Assembly: GCA_016350165.1 (NCBI GenBank)
Contig: CP066225.1
Span: 3,472,001-3,536,000, forward strand
Length of the DNA stretch: 64,000 bases
Source: Planctomycetota bacterium
GTDB lineage: Bacteria > Planctomycetota > Phycisphaerae > Phycisphaerales > Phycisphaeraceae
Direction: 5' to 3'
Part shown: one piece after another, positions 46,706 through 56,338 of the stretch
Numbering within the stretch: the stretch's first letter is position 1
Layout of the letters: each line of letters begins with the position of its first letter
The notes under the pieces: generated by a model
Told to the model about the DNA's origin: nothing
What the model saw: the letters and a program-made list of their open reading frames with translations, nothing else
The model's database searches: none
Made by a program: the position numbers and the translations under genes

Positions 46706-47668
46706 ATGGTGACAGAAAGCGAAAAAAATAACGCACACCTCACCGCACAATACGTAGTAACACCCGCGGCAGCGCCCAGTCTGCCTCCAAACCCAGCGAA
46801 TCACGAAGTGAGCAGTATGAAACCAGCCGAAGCAACAGCCGAAGTGAGTAAAGACGAATGCGACGTCGTGAATAACGACACGAATAACGCATTGGCTGAA
46901 GAATCGCAGGCTCAAACCGAGTCATGTGGTTGCTGTCAATCGTCACAAACAGACGCAGCCGAAGAGAACGTCCAGACTGACGCAGAAGTCGAAGCCGAAG
47001 CTCAGACTGAAGATAAAAATGATGCTGAACAAGCTCAGACTGAAAAAGCTGAGCCACGTGTCACTGAAATTAAAATTCCAGCTGTTGAAGAGTCCAGCCA
47101 ATCATGGCTTTCAAAGCTCATCACCAAAGGTGAACGTAAGCTTTCAGAACTCTCATCAAAAAACAACTTTTGGCATCGTCTTACTTCATGGATCTTCCTG
47201 CCGCTCGCTTTCCGTTCAGGTATCAAAATCCATCACGGTGACGTTGGCACATTCTCTGCCATCCTCCCATTCCGTCGCCACAACCGTAACTGGTACTCAG
47301 CCATGGCCGGCGGTGCACTCCTCGCTAACGCAGAAGTTGCAGGCGGCATGTACGTCTTCCAGAAATGTGGTGCAGATTACACCGTCGTCTGTAAACAACT
47401 GACCTACAAATTCCTTCGTCCATGTTACGGCCCAGCCGTCTATCGCATCGAGACTGAAGAAGATATCGACGCACTGATCGCAACCGGCGAAGAGTTCAAT
47501 CTCACCGTCAAAATGAACATCGTGCAGATGGTCAATCCTTCAAATAAACGTCAACGTCGCGTTGGCCGCTCAACCGCTCACTTCCACATCACACCAAAAA
47601 CACACTACCGCAAACGTCGCAGTGTTTGGATGAAGCGTGCAGCCGATGGCAAAGTGAAAAATTCATAA
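46706..47668 (+). CDS. DUF4442 hot-dog-fold protein with acidic N-terminal region
   Basis: 320 residues. Residues 1-130 are low-complexity, rich in Ala, Glu, Thr and Gln, with one CGCC. The C-terminal part, starting FRSGIKIHHGDVGTFSAILPFRRHNRNWYSAMAGGALLANAEVAGGMYV, is the DUF4442/YiiD-type thioesterase-like hot-dog fold. It could act on an acyl thioester, but no catalytic residue can be fixed. A basic end (KTHYRKRRSVWMKRAADGK) finishes it. AGAGG precedes the ATG. Confidence 0.72.
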   Translation: MVTESEKNNAHLTAQYVVTPAAAPSLPPNPANHEVSSMKPAEATAEVSKDECDVVNNDTNNALAEESQAQTESCGCCQSSQTDAAEENVQTDAEVEAEAQTEDKNDAEQAQTEKAEPRVTEIKIPAVEESSQSWLSKLITKGERKLSELSSKNNFWHRLTSWIFLPLAFRSGIKIHHGDVGTFSAILPFRRHNRNWYSAMAGGALLANAEVAGGMYVFQKCGADYTVVCKQLTYKFLRPCYGPAVYRIETEEDIDALIATGEEFNLTVKMNIVQMVNPSNKRQRRVGRSTAHFHITPKTHYRKRRSVWMKRAADGKVKNS

Positions 47669-47711
47669 TTACTTTAGTTATATTACACTTTGTACAAACC
47701 GAATAAAAAAC

Positions 47712-47742
47712 AAAACCGTGATCAATGCGATCACGGTTTTTT
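47712..47742. terminator. Bidirectional terminator
   Basis: AAACCGTGATC-AATGC-GATCACGGTTT is a perfect stem with A run on the left and T run on the right, between convergent genes. Confidence 0.85.
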
Positions 47743-47757
47743 ATTGTCATATAACAT

Positions 47758-47772
47758 CTAACAGTCGCTTAG
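47758..47772. repeat. Near-copy of 15-bp palindrome: CTAAC-AGTCG-CTTAG
   Basis: One mismatch in the right half. It lies three bases after the rmuC stop codon. Confidence 0.45.
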
Positions 47773-47775
47773 CTA

Positions 47776-49404
47776 TTATTCTGAAACATCTTCACTCGGT
47801 TGCTCAAGCATATTCAACTGCTGTTTTTCTTCGCTAACCGTTGACGCAGGCATGTGATCTGTCACTGTACTGTCGATAACCTTCACCTCGCGCGGTTGCA
47901 CCTCAATCGGCTCAATCTGTACCAACTGCTTCTTCGGATCAGCAGCCTCCAACTCCTCAAATCTTCTTGCTTGCACCATCACCTTTGTCTCAAACGAGCC
48001 CACAAACTTATTGAAGTGCGTCACCGTATTGCCAACAGCTTTACCCAGTTTTTCCAGATGGCCTGTGCAAGTCGAAATACGTTTATGCAGTTCCTTACCT
48101 GCATCACTGATCTTTCTCGCATTCTCAGCCAGCGCTTCTTCACGCCAGCCCACTGCAACTGTTTTCAAGAGCGCAATCAACGTTGAAGGCGTCGCAATCA
48201 CAATCCCCTTGTTAAACGCATCCTCAAGCAGTGTTGGTCGCTCCTGTACCGCAGGTTGTAAGAAACTCTCAGCCGGAATAAACATCACCACAAACTCAGG
48301 CGTACGATCAAACTGTGACTTGTAATCTTTCCTGTATAAACTATCAACCTGCGTCAGAATATTCTTCGTATGCCGTTTTAAATGCAGATCCTGATCCGCC
48401 TTCGACACCGCTTCAATTGCCGACAAATACGCATCCAACGGCGTCTTCACGTCAATCACAATATCTCGATCGCTCGTCAAATGTACAACCGTGTCAGGCC
48501 GTAATCGTCCGCCATCCTTCGATACCTGCTTGTCATAATTCAGCCCTTCCCGAAAACCCGCCATCTCAAGCAATTTCTCAAGATGCATCTCGCCCCACTG
48601 ACCTCTCACCTCAGGCCGCTTGAGAGCCGTCACTAATTTCTGCGTCTCATCCTTCAGCATCCGCTGATCATCAATCATCTTCTTCACAGTTGCAGATAAC
48701 TCGCCATAACTCTGCTTTCTCGCACGCTCTAATGCATGAATAGTCTCATCATAAACCTTCAACTTCTCTTTAATCGGATCGACCATATTCTTGATCGCTT
48801 CTGTTCGTTTATCCAACTGCGCCTTTGCGTCTTTCTTTTCACCTTTAAACTTCTCAGTCGCCAACTGCAAGAACTGTTCATTTGTCTTCTTCAAAGTTTT
48901 CCCAGCAATCGACTCAAACAATTCAGTCGATTTACTCTGCAATTCTTCAAACTGCTGTTTGAGTGCCGCTTCACGTTTTGCAAATTCTTCACGTAGCAGC
49001 TGCTCCTGCTTCTTCGCAGCTTCCTGTTTCTCCGTCACAAGCTTCACAAACTCCGCTTCCTTCTCTTGAAGCCGCTTCGCATGTTCACTGTCTTTCTCTT
49101 GCAGCTTTTCGCTCGTCATCTCCTGCAACGTTTCGATCTGTTCCTTCAAATGCTGCTCATTTTGCACCGACAACGCAACCTGCTGCTTATTCGACGCAAT
49201 ATCATTTTTAAACTGCTCAATCTCCGCGCGATAACTATCAACCTGTTGTGCGCTCTCACCAAGCTGTTCAGTTAAATCACTCTTCTCAGTTTCTGCATGC
49301 ACTTTGTCACGATTGGCAGCCGCCAGCTTCACGTAGAAAACAACTGCCGCAGCAATCACAGCCAGCAACAGCACAAGTAGCACAATAGATAGGGTCTCAA
49401 TCAT
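47776..49404 (-). CDS. rmuC: DNA recombination protein RmuC
   Basis: 542 residues. It has an N-terminal membrane helix (about 4-26), a long coiled coil to about 250, then the conserved RmuC nuclease-like domain: RGQWGEMHLEKLLEMAGF, GGRLRPDTVVHL, DIVIDVKTPLDAY, FVVMFIPAESFLQPA and ATPSTLIALLKTVAVGWREE. It limits DNA inversions in E. coli and is probably a PD-(D/E)XK-type nuclease. The C-terminal 60 residues are variable. Confidence 0.93.
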   Translation of the reverse strand: MIETLSIVLLVLLLAVIAAAVVFYVKLAAANRDKVHAETEKSDLTEQLGESAQQVDSYRAEIEQFKNDIASNKQQVALSVQNEQHLKEQIETLQEMTSEKLQEKDSEHAKRLQEKEAEFVKLVTEKQEAAKKQEQLLREEFAKREAALKQQFEELQSKSTELFESIAGKTLKKTNEQFLQLATEKFKGEKKDAKAQLDKRTEAIKNMVDPIKEKLKVYDETIHALERARKQSYGELSATVKKMIDDQRMLKDETQKLVTALKRPEVRGQWGEMHLEKLLEMAGFREGLNYDKQVSKDGGRLRPDTVVHLTSDRDIVIDVKTPLDAYLSAIEAVSKADQDLHLKRHTKNILTQVDSLYRKDYKSQFDRTPEFVVMFIPAESFLQPAVQERPTLLEDAFNKGIVIATPSTLIALLKTVAVGWREEALAENARKISDAGKELHKRISTCTGHLEKLGKAVGNTVTHFNKFVGSFETKVMVQARRFEELEAADPKKQLVQIEPIEVQPREVKVIDSTVTDHMPASTVSEEKQQLNMLEQPSEDVSE

Positions 49405-49519
49405 GCCCCCGATTGTAACAACCTAACACCAAATAGAGCAGGGGGTATACACCACAATTGCTGACATCTTTATGTCATTTACATGCGAATTTACACTTTA
49501 TTTATAGGCACAAATCTAC

Positions 49520-50737
49520 TCAACGTGACTTGCCACCTGCATACTGCTGAAACAGCCCCGCCAGCCGCCTCGCTTCTTGCATCGCATCATGTTTCTCAGC
49601 CACCATCTTTCGACCAACACGCCCCATCTCCTCAAGCTCCTGATCATTTGCATCCATCGACTTACGCATCGCATTCGCAAGCTCTGTCACATTCCCCGCA
49701 GGCACAAGCCAACCATTCATACCATCCTTCACCAACTCCGGTATCCCTGCAACATATGTACTGATCACAGGCCGACCCAACGCAAGTGCCTCCATAATCA
49801 CAACAGGCAGCCCCTCATTAAAGCTCGGCAACACCATCACGCGACTTAACTCTATTGCCTCAACAATCTCTTCACTACTCTGCCACCCCGTTATCTTCAC
49901 GCAATCACCCAACCGATATTGATTGATCAACCTTTCAACATCTTCACGCATCTCTCCATCACCCACCAACAATAACTCACATCCTTGTCCCTCATCTCGC
50001 AACCTTCTCGCTGCCTGCATCAGCAACAACTGTCCCTTCTGTTCACACAGCCGCCCTACGCAAACCATCTTCCGACTCTCCATAATCGGCCGAAGCGGTG
50101 CCTCCAAAAACTTCGCATTCACACCACAATGCACTTCCTTGATCTTCGCCCAATGATCATGATGGCACCACCTAAACAACTGACTCTTACCAAAGCTACT
50201 AATCGCAACACAAAACTCAGCTTCAACAATTTTCCTTGCAAGATGGATCGCCAAAGGCTTATCAAATTCCTCTGGCCCATGTGCTGTAAAACTAAACGTT
50301 GGCCCACCCATCAACTTACACAACATTGCGACCGTCGTTGGATTCGTACCAAAGTGAACATGCACATGCTCAACCTCATCACGCTTCGCCCAACGATAAA
50401 CAACTGCTGCTTCCATCAGATAAACAAAGTGAATCAGCAATCCTCTTTCACTTCGCCATCCAATGCGAAACGCTTCTAATACAGCCTTTATCCAACCAAA
50501 CGGATGTCGCAACTTCACGCATATCATTGCCCACAACATCGCAAACCCACCAGCCGCCAACACAACTCGCGTCTTCTCTTTTTCCTGTTTATCCAGTTCA
50601 TCCACCAAATCATCCGGCGTGTGTCTCACCGAATAACGCTTCACCTCAAAACCCAACGCCTCAAGCGCCGTGATCTCTCGCCTGATAAACGAGTGACTCA
50701 CCTTCGGATATTGATTCGTCAGATACGCAATCTTCAT
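49520..50737 (-). CDS. GT4-family glycosyltransferase
   Basis: 405 residues from ATG 50737 (MKIAYLTNQYPKVSHSFIRREI, a typical GT-B opening); the frame is open 14 codons more. The second Rossmann half shows VGRLCEQKGQLLLMQAARRL, LLLVGDGEMREDVERLI and SFNEGLPVVIMEALALGRPVISTYVAGIPELV, containing the E-x7-E nucleotide-sugar motif. It probably adds a sugar to surface polysaccharide or lipid. No neighbouring polysaccharide genes. Confidence 0.88.
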   Translation of the reverse strand: MKIAYLTNQYPKVSHSFIRREITALEALGFEVKRYSVRHTPDDLVDELDKQEKEKTRVVLAAGGFAMLWAMICVKLRHPFGWIKAVLEAFRIGWRSERGLLIHFVYLMEAAVVYRWAKRDEVEHVHVHFGTNPTTVAMLCKLMGGPTFSFTAHGPEEFDKPLAIHLARKIVEAEFCVAISSFGKSQLFRWCHHDHWAKIKEVHCGVNAKFLEAPLRPIMESRKMVCVGRLCEQKGQLLLMQAARRLRDEGQGCELLLVGDGEMREDVERLINQYRLGDCVKITGWQSSEEIVEAIELSRVMVLPSFNEGLPVVIMEALALGRPVISTYVAGIPELVKDGMNGWLVPAGNVTELANAMRKSMDANDQELEEMGRVGRKMVAEKHDAMQEARRLAGLFQQYAGGKSR

Positions 50738-50902
50738 GGACAAGCTCAGCGATTTCGACTTACTTCCTGATCCATACAAATACGTTTACACAATTTGATA
50801 CATCGACCGCTTCTTCTTTTCACAGGAAAACAAACGACATAATTCCTCTGCAGATCATCATATCGCAGTCATCTCCCCATCAGCCTGATAATACGGGCTT
50901 CC

Positions 50903-51430
50903 CTATGCTTGAATGTCCAAATGCTTATAGGGCGGCAATCCACCTGACTCATCATTCCCCTCTCCCTTCTCTTCCTGAATCTCTTCTTGAGCAACAACCT
51001 TCTGTGCTGGTGAATTCGCAACCGGTGTTGTATAACCGCCAGACTGCTGCCCTAAATTATTCAATAATGCCGCCGCTTGTGGGTCCTGATTTTGACCCAT
51101 CGCCAACCGCTGTGCCTCTGCACTCAAATCAGCAACATCGCTCGCCGCTGACATCGTTTCTTCTCGCACCTTCTTCGTAAGCTTCGACGGTGCATCATCA
51201 ATCAGATCTTCATGATCACGAACCTGCGAATCAACATGCAAGCGAGCCGAGCTCTCCTCGTCGCTGTCGTTCTCCTCAAGCCCCTTGATGTGCGCTTCAA
51301 AAACCTTCAGAACCTTTTCAGTGCTCTGCTGATCTTCACGTACCTTCTTATCTTTCTGTCGTGCCTGCTGTTGACCCTGCAATGCTGTCTGAGCCACACC
51401 AGCGGCTACGCCTGTTCCCATGACGCTCAT
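50903..51430 (-). CDS. Hypothetical acidic protein
   Basis: 175 residues, no membrane helix. The N-terminus MSVMGTGVAAGVAQTALQGQQQARQKDKKVREDQQ is a small-residue helix leading to a charged helix; the middle is acidic and Gln/Ala-rich. It ends GGLPPYKHLDIQA. I do not recognise it. Codon use agrees with neighbours. Stands alone, transcribed leftward. Confidence 0.55.
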   Translation of the reverse strand: MSVMGTGVAAGVAQTALQGQQQARQKDKKVREDQQSTEKVLKVFEAHIKGLEENDSDEESSARLHVDSQVRDHEDLIDDAPSKLTKKVREETMSAASDVADLSAEAQRLAMGQNQDPQAAALLNNLGQQSGGYTTPVANSPAQKVVAQEEIQEEKGEGNDESGGLPPYKHLDIQA

Positions 51431-51979
51431 AACGAAGCTCCGCTACTGCGAACGATTCACTTCCTTCACGACCGTGCCATATCACACGACGACACTACCC
51501 TTTATATCGGCTTCCCCTACCTTATAACTCAAAAAACGCTTTTAACTGTCATCCACGCAAGTATTTATTGGAACCACCTTCAATTTCTACCCCTGTTCAC
51601 CCTCACAACCCTCATCCCTCAAATGTTCACTCATGGAAACATTCGATTTTTCCCATTTTGTAACGGATATGAATATTTACCCCACCCTCAGTGCAGAAAT
51701 CGTCCAATAGACCCTTCCAAACCGCGTAATTCGTACAATGTGTACGCCTCTTATCCACATTATTTTCCCCCGTGAAAAATTTTTTTATAGTGAAAACCCT
51801 TCCTATTCAATTTAAACCTCACTTCTCGAATTTATTTGAAAATCACCTCTTAAATCGCCTTGAATCGAATCAGTTTTATAGACATATTACACACTTCTTA
51901 TATAAGACATTTCGGTCGTCTGGTGACCGAATGCAGCTTCGCAAAAAGATTTAATGCATTGGTAGGAAAGGGCTTAAGT
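51431..51979 (+). promoter_or_regulatory. Upstream region of the lat-like gene with operator-like palindrome
   Basis: This 549-bp gap has no gene. A perfect CGTACA-ATG-TGTACG palindrome lies at 51732-51746. It is followed by a single exact DnaA-box sequence TTATCCACA (51751-51759) and about 150 bp of AT-rich DNA. The palindrome is a candidate operator for the aminotransferase gene. Confidence 0.4.
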
Positions 51980-53311
51980 ATGGCTACGCAAACAACTTCA
52001 CTGCCTGGTCCAAAGTCCGTGGAAGTACTCGACGAACTCCAGAAGTACATCATCGTTGATCCACACCCATACGCTGTCGATCTCGCAGCATCTAAGGGTA
52101 TGTACCTCGCAACCGTCGACGGCGACATGCTCTTCGATTGGGGCGGCTACTACGGCGCAAAACTTCTCTCCCACAACCATCCCGGCCTCTTCGAGGAAGA
52201 TTACCTCAAAGAACTCACAATGGTTGCCAATCATAAGATCGCCAACCCAGACTTCCTCACACCTCAGTGTCTCGAGTACTACCGCCTGATGCGTGAACTC
52301 GCACCGAAGTGCATGGAAAATCCAAATCTCGAACTCTACGTCGTCAACTCAGGTGCTGAAGCAGTTGAAAATATGCTCAAGTACCTCATCAACATGCACG
52401 ACGCGAAACGCAAAGCACAAGGCCGCACACCCGGCATCCGTCGCTTTGTCTACTTCGATTGCGCCTTCCATGGCCGTACCGTCTTCGCGCTCAATATCAC
52501 TCAGCTCCGTCACGACCCCGTCATGACCAAGGGCTTCAAAGGTATGGTCCCCGCGAACATCGAAATCCCATTCCCTGCCATCGACAACTCGCAGCCTGAA
52601 GAAGAAAACCAACAGAAGATGGAGCAGGCGCTCAACTTCCTCGAAGCACAACTAAAGCTCTTCGGCGACGAAATTGTTGGCATCATTTTCGAACCAATCC
52701 AAGGTGCAGGCGGCCATCGTCTCGCCTACCCAGAGTTCTATCGCAAGCTTAGTGAACTCGCACACAAGTACGACACATACCTCGGCGTCGACGAAGTTCA
52801 AACCGCAGGTGGCCAAACAGGCTCAATGTTCTGCATGGACCAGTTCGATCTCCCGTATGCACCACAAGCAATCGCAGTTGCCAAGAAGTTCGGCAACGGT
52901 GTCCTCTACATGAAAGAATCAATGACCGACGAAGGTGTTCTCGACTCCACATGGGGTGGCTCACTCGTCGACATGGTTCGCGTTTCACAGGAAATGAAGA
53001 TCATCCAACGTGAAGGCTACGTCGAGCAAATTCCTGAAAAGGAAAAACACTTCGTCGCTGTCATGAACGATCTCTGTGATAAATACTCAGACATCATCTA
53101 CAACATGCGTGGCATGGGTGTCTATCAAGGTGTTAGCTTCCACGAAGCTGCAAACAAAGGTAAATTCGTCGGCAAGATGCTCAAGGAACAGGAAACAATC
53201 CTGATCGGTGCAGGCACAGACACCATCCGTTTCCGTCCACCAATTGACGTCACAACCGAAGACATGGACAAACTCTACGATAAGTTCGATCAAGCACTCG
53301 CAACGTTTTAA
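51980..53311 (+). CDS. L-lysine 6-aminotransferase-like class III aminotransferase
   Basis: 443 residues from ATG 51980, after AGGAAAGGG; the frame is open further upstream without such support. Class III PLP fold: VNSGAEAVENMLKYL, FHGRT, EPIQGAGGHR, DEVQTAGGQTG, and the PLP lysine probably within AVAKKFGN. STWGGSLVDMVR and GAGTDTIRFRPPIDV resemble lysine 6-transaminase (Lat), which makes 2-aminoadipate semialdehyde in lysine breakdown. An acyl or other omega-amino substrate cannot be excluded. Single gene with its own terminator. Confidence 0.75.
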   Translation: MATQTTSLPGPKSVEVLDELQKYIIVDPHPYAVDLAASKGMYLATVDGDMLFDWGGYYGAKLLSHNHPGLFEEDYLKELTMVANHKIANPDFLTPQCLEYYRLMRELAPKCMENPNLELYVVNSGAEAVENMLKYLINMHDAKRKAQGRTPGIRRFVYFDCAFHGRTVFALNITQLRHDPVMTKGFKGMVPANIEIPFPAIDNSQPEEENQQKMEQALNFLEAQLKLFGDEIVGIIFEPIQGAGGHRLAYPEFYRKLSELAHKYDTYLGVDEVQTAGGQTGSMFCMDQFDLPYAPQAIAVAKKFGNGVLYMKESMTDEGVLDSTWGGSLVDMVRVSQEMKIIQREGYVEQIPEKEKHFVAVMNDLCDKYSDIIYNMRGMGVYQGVSFHEAANKGKFVGKMLKEQETILIGAGTDTIRFRPPIDVTTEDMDKLYDKFDQALATF

Positions 53312-53318
53312 ACCGACT

Positions 53319-53333
53319 CTAACGCACTGTTAG
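53319..53333. repeat. 15-bp palindrome CTAAC-GCACT-GTTAG
   Basis: Exact and fully symmetric copy (CTAAC/GTTAG) seven bases after the stop of the aminotransferase gene. Confidence 0.7.
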
Positions 53334-53442
53334 TAGGTGATTGATGGCTTGTATTGTAGACCAGATCTCACTTAGTGCGAGAACCCCGCGTTCCATTTCT
53401 AAACCAAACCAAAACCAAACACAACGCGCTCGCATCAAGCAT

Positions 53443-53478
53443 AAAAAGACACCGGCCTCGGCCAGTGTCTTTTTTTTA
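53443..53478 (+). terminator. Rho-independent terminator
   Basis: AAAGACAC-GGCC / GGCC-GTGTCTTT stem with one mismatch and a T run, 135 bp after the aminotransferase stop. Confidence 0.85.
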
Positions 53479-53503
53479 TGTCCCAACCCAAATACTCCTA
53501 TTA

Positions 53504-53620
53504 ACGATACGTTTTAGTGAAACATCTCCCCAATAGCCGGCGAGCCACGCTCGCCGTGCTCACCCCACATCCCTCACCCATCGCTCATCATTACCCCTCA
53601 AAAAATAGTGCAGCGAGCGC
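53504..53620 (+). repeat. Dispersed repeat, short copy with the 20-bp leading motif
   Basis: It starts with ACGATACGTTTTAGTGAAAC (53504-53523), the motif found twice at 177-243, and continues with GCCGGCGAG-CCACG-CTCGCC and GTGCTCACCCCACATCCCTC. The opposite strand of 55990-56095 gives a similar order (GTCGGCGAG, CGCTCACCGTGCCCACCCCTC). The GTGCGCAC blocks are missing here. Confidence 0.5.
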
Positions 53621-53644
53621 TAACCCGCTGCACTTCTATCAACA

Positions 53645-54589
53645 CTACAGCTTCAAATCGATTGAACACACCCCCGTCTTAATCAGCGCTAAAGACACTA
53701 CCGATACTGTCATCCATAGCGCGACTGCCATCACTAACACCTTCCCGCCTATTGTTTTCAATGATTCTTTTGTTAACCCTGCGCCAATAAAAAACAAGGC
53801 AAGAATCATCAGCTGCTTCCCAATGTGATTCAAACTTAACCACCATGAATCCTGATCCGGAAACAAAGACCGTATCGCAGCAGCAAGCACAAAACCCAAT
53901 AAAAACAAAGGGAATTTCGCACGCGCGTTACGCTTATTCGTAAGCCGTGTACCAATAAACGACACAGGCATAATCCATAATGCGCGTGTTAGTTTCACTG
54001 TTGTCCCAATCGCAAGTGCACCCGCGCCATACGTCGCTGCCGCGCCCACAACACTGCTCGTATCATGAATCGCCAGCGCCGACCATAACCCAAATTCATT
54101 TTGCGTTAAACCCACAAGCTGTCCTACAGGTGGAAACACAAACAGCGCAATCCCGTTTAATAAAAACACAACTGCGAGCGAAACACCCATCGCATTTTCA
54201 CTCGCATTAATTGAAGGTCCCATCGCCGCGATCGCGCTCCCGCCGCAAATCGCCGTTCCACTACTCGTAAGCAATGCAATCTCACGATCAACCTTCAACC
54301 ATTTCCCGATCAGCATCCCAACAAGTAACGTACTCGTAATACTGACCGCAGTAATACCAAGCGATGCAAAACCCACTTTGAGTATCACACCAATCTGCAA
54401 CCCAAACCCCAGCAGTATCACCGCCAACTGTAAAAACTGCTTCGAAAACTGTCCCGTAATCTCACGATTTCGATTCCCAAAAACCAGACTCGCAGCCGTC
54501 CCTAAACACAACGCCACCGCCGGCGACGTCACCAACGCCGCAATCCCAATCCCCGTAACCAACCAAATTGCATGTTTTTTGTATTTCAT
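53645..54589 (-). CDS. yeiH: YeiH-family (UPF0324) putative membrane exporter
   Basis: 314 residues from ATG 54589 (MKYKKHAIWLV), with about nine or ten helices. LLGFGLQIGVILKVG, SSGTAICGGSAIAAMGP and SALAIHDTSSVVGAA are the family signatures. The family is annotated as putative sulfate exporters on limited evidence. It is divergent from a LysR gene, 114 bp apart, the same arrangement as yeiE-yeiH in enterobacteria. Confidence 0.88.
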   Translation of the reverse strand: MKYKKHAIWLVTGIGIAALVTSPAVALCLGTAASLVFGNRNREITGQFSKQFLQLAVILLGFGLQIGVILKVGFASLGITAVSITSTLLVGMLIGKWLKVDREIALLTSSGTAICGGSAIAAMGPSINASENAMGVSLAVVFLLNGIALFVFPPVGQLVGLTQNEFGLWSALAIHDTSSVVGAAATYGAGALAIGTTVKLTRALWIMPVSFIGTRLTNKRNARAKFPLFLLGFVLAAAIRSLFPDQDSWWLSLNHIGKQLMILALFFIGAGLTKESLKTIGGKVLVMAVALWMTVSVVSLALIKTGVCSIDLKL

Positions 54590-54703
54590 AGCGGAAAACC
54601 CATTCACAACACAGGTTTCCAAAAAATTAACTTAACGGCCCAAGCATAGACCCGATATAATCATGAATCCAATTGATTAAACTAATAATGACGATCAGAA
54701 AAA

Positions 54704-55615
54704 ATGATGAATCAAGAAATCACAATTCGCCAACTCGAAGTCTTCGTCGAAACCGCGCGAACAGGTAATATCACACAGGCGGCGGAGCAGTTAGAACTCA
54801 CACAATCAGCAGCGAGCATGTCGCTCAAACAGCTGGAAAACACGTTGGGGTATGCGCTGTTTAGCCGAATTGGAAGGGGGTTGGTTCTGAATGATTTAGG
54901 GCGGCAGATGTTGCCGAAGGCGCAACAGGTTTTGGCACAGGTTGAGGCGATGGTCAGTGGGGTATATGACCAGGAGGATGTGCCGACGGGGCATCTGGTT
55001 TTGGGATGCAGCACGACGATCGGGAATTATCTGTTTCCTCAATATTTGAAAGAATTTTTGGATGAACACCCGCACATCACGATTGCGCTGCGGGTTGGGA
55101 ATACGGATGCGATCGCACGATCGGTGCGCGTGGGTGAAGTTGATTTGGGTTTGATTGAAGGGGAATTGAAAGTTGATGATCTGTATGAGGAGAATTGGTT
55201 GCGGGATCAGTTGATGGTGTTTGCGTCGCCGGTGCATGAGTTGGCGGGGAAAAAACGGGTGACGTCGGCAATGCTGGCGAAACAGCAGTGGGTGATGCGG
55301 GAACGGGGTTCGGGTACACGATCGACAGTTGAGAATGCAATCACGAAGCGCGGGATTGAATTGAATGATGTGGTGGAGATTGGGCATACAGAAGCGATCA
55401 AGCGAGCGGTTGAGGCGGGGATGGGGGTGTCGTGCCTGAGTGGGTTGGCAGTGCGGCGAGAATTGGCTGTGGGGCGTTTGAAGGCGTTGCCTGTGGATCT
55501 GGGGCTTGGGAGATGGTTTCGCTTGATCGGGCTGGACGGGGATTCAATGACGCCTTTGGTTGGGTATGTGGCGCAGTGGTTGCGGGATTTGGCGATGGAG
55601 TTGTCGGAAGTGTAA
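54704..55615 (+). CDS. LysR-type regulator divergent from yeiH
   Basis: 303 residues. The N-terminal winged HTH is IRQLEVFVETARTGNITQAAEQLELTQSAASMSLKQLENTLGYALFSR; the effector domain follows from about 95. Divergent placement implies it controls yeiH, as LysR regulators usually bind T-N11-A sites in the shared promoter; candidates lie in the AT-rich 54650-54690. Composition of the coding strand changes sharply from C-rich to G-rich at about 54830, in the linker after the HTH. Confidence 0.88.
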   Translation: MMNQEITIRQLEVFVETARTGNITQAAEQLELTQSAASMSLKQLENTLGYALFSRIGRGLVLNDLGRQMLPKAQQVLAQVEAMVSGVYDQEDVPTGHLVLGCSTTIGNYLFPQYLKEFLDEHPHITIALRVGNTDAIARSVRVGEVDLGLIEGELKVDDLYEENWLRDQLMVFASPVHELAGKKRVTSAMLAKQQWVMRERGSGTRSTVENAITKRGIELNDVVEIGHTEAIKRAVEAGMGVSCLSGLAVRRELAVGRLKALPVDLGLGRWFRLIGLDGDSMTPLVGYVAQWLRDLAMELSEV

Positions 55616-55619
55616 GGGA

Positions 55620-56095
55620 GGGCGATTCGTTTTTGTGCGCACGTTTTGAGCGGAAGTTGGTTTTGAGATGGTCTTAAAAAGGGGATTTTGAAATGTAGTT
55701 GTGCGCGTTGTGATCAAGTTGATGAGCGGTATTGTTAAGTTTGGCGAAAAATAAAGGAGTTATGAAAAGGGGGAGGCGCGTTTGTGCGCACGGATGTGAA
55801 AGTTGATCGATTTTCGGTGACTTTCCCTGATATGGAAATGGACAGGTTTGAGCAATTTTGGGTTGGAATGAGTTGGTTTTGAGATGGTTTGGGTTAGAAA
55901 TGATCAGGTTTTGAGAGGGGAAAATCGGTTTTGTGCGCGCGTTTTGATAGAGGGTTGGGTTTGGTATGGGGTTTGCTGTGCGGTTTGTGAATTGTGAGCA
56001 ATGGGAGATTGGTGAGGGGTGGGCACGGTGAGCGCGGCCTTTGAACTCGCCGACTGTTGGGTTGTTGTTTTACTACAGCTCGTTGGTTGGACTCA
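55620..56095 (-). repeat. Dispersed non-coding repeat, inverted long copy
   Basis: Read on the minus strand, this has the same parts as 177-760. A degraded ACGAGCTG-TAGTAAAAC leader and GGCGAG/GCTCACC segment come first (56095-55990). Then come four GTGCGCAC/GCGCGCAC blocks at about 55930, 55778, 55699 and 55633, with CAAAACC spacers. AACCAACTT-(6)-CAAAACGTGCGCACAAA occurs in both copies. The rest of the gap to 56338 shows no gene. Confidence 0.6.
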
Positions 56096-56338
56096 AATTA
56101 TTTGATGTTTCTGAGTGTTTGAATTTATATATAAAGAAATACTACTCGCGAGGTTCGTATTCGGATTAAACAAAACCATCTTAGGTTCGTTCGAATGCAC
56201 AGGGGGCGGGGTGTCTAGGTATGGGATGATGTCGGGGATGAAATGGTTTTTAAATACATGTCTAAACGGGATACAATCGTGTAGTTATGACTTTGTGTCT
56301 CAATGTTGATTGAAAAAATTTTGACGAGGGCAATATTG

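Noticed and set aside
51751-51759. Exact DnaA box TTATCCACA next to AT-rich DNA, possible replication origin
   Set aside because: Only one exact box; about 0.5 expected by chance in 64 kb on two strands. No cluster, and dnaA is absent.
15000-54830. Skew domains explained by inversions of chromosome segments
   Set aside because: Switch points fall inside intact, conserved genes such as cydB and the LysR gene; inversion ends there would have broken them.
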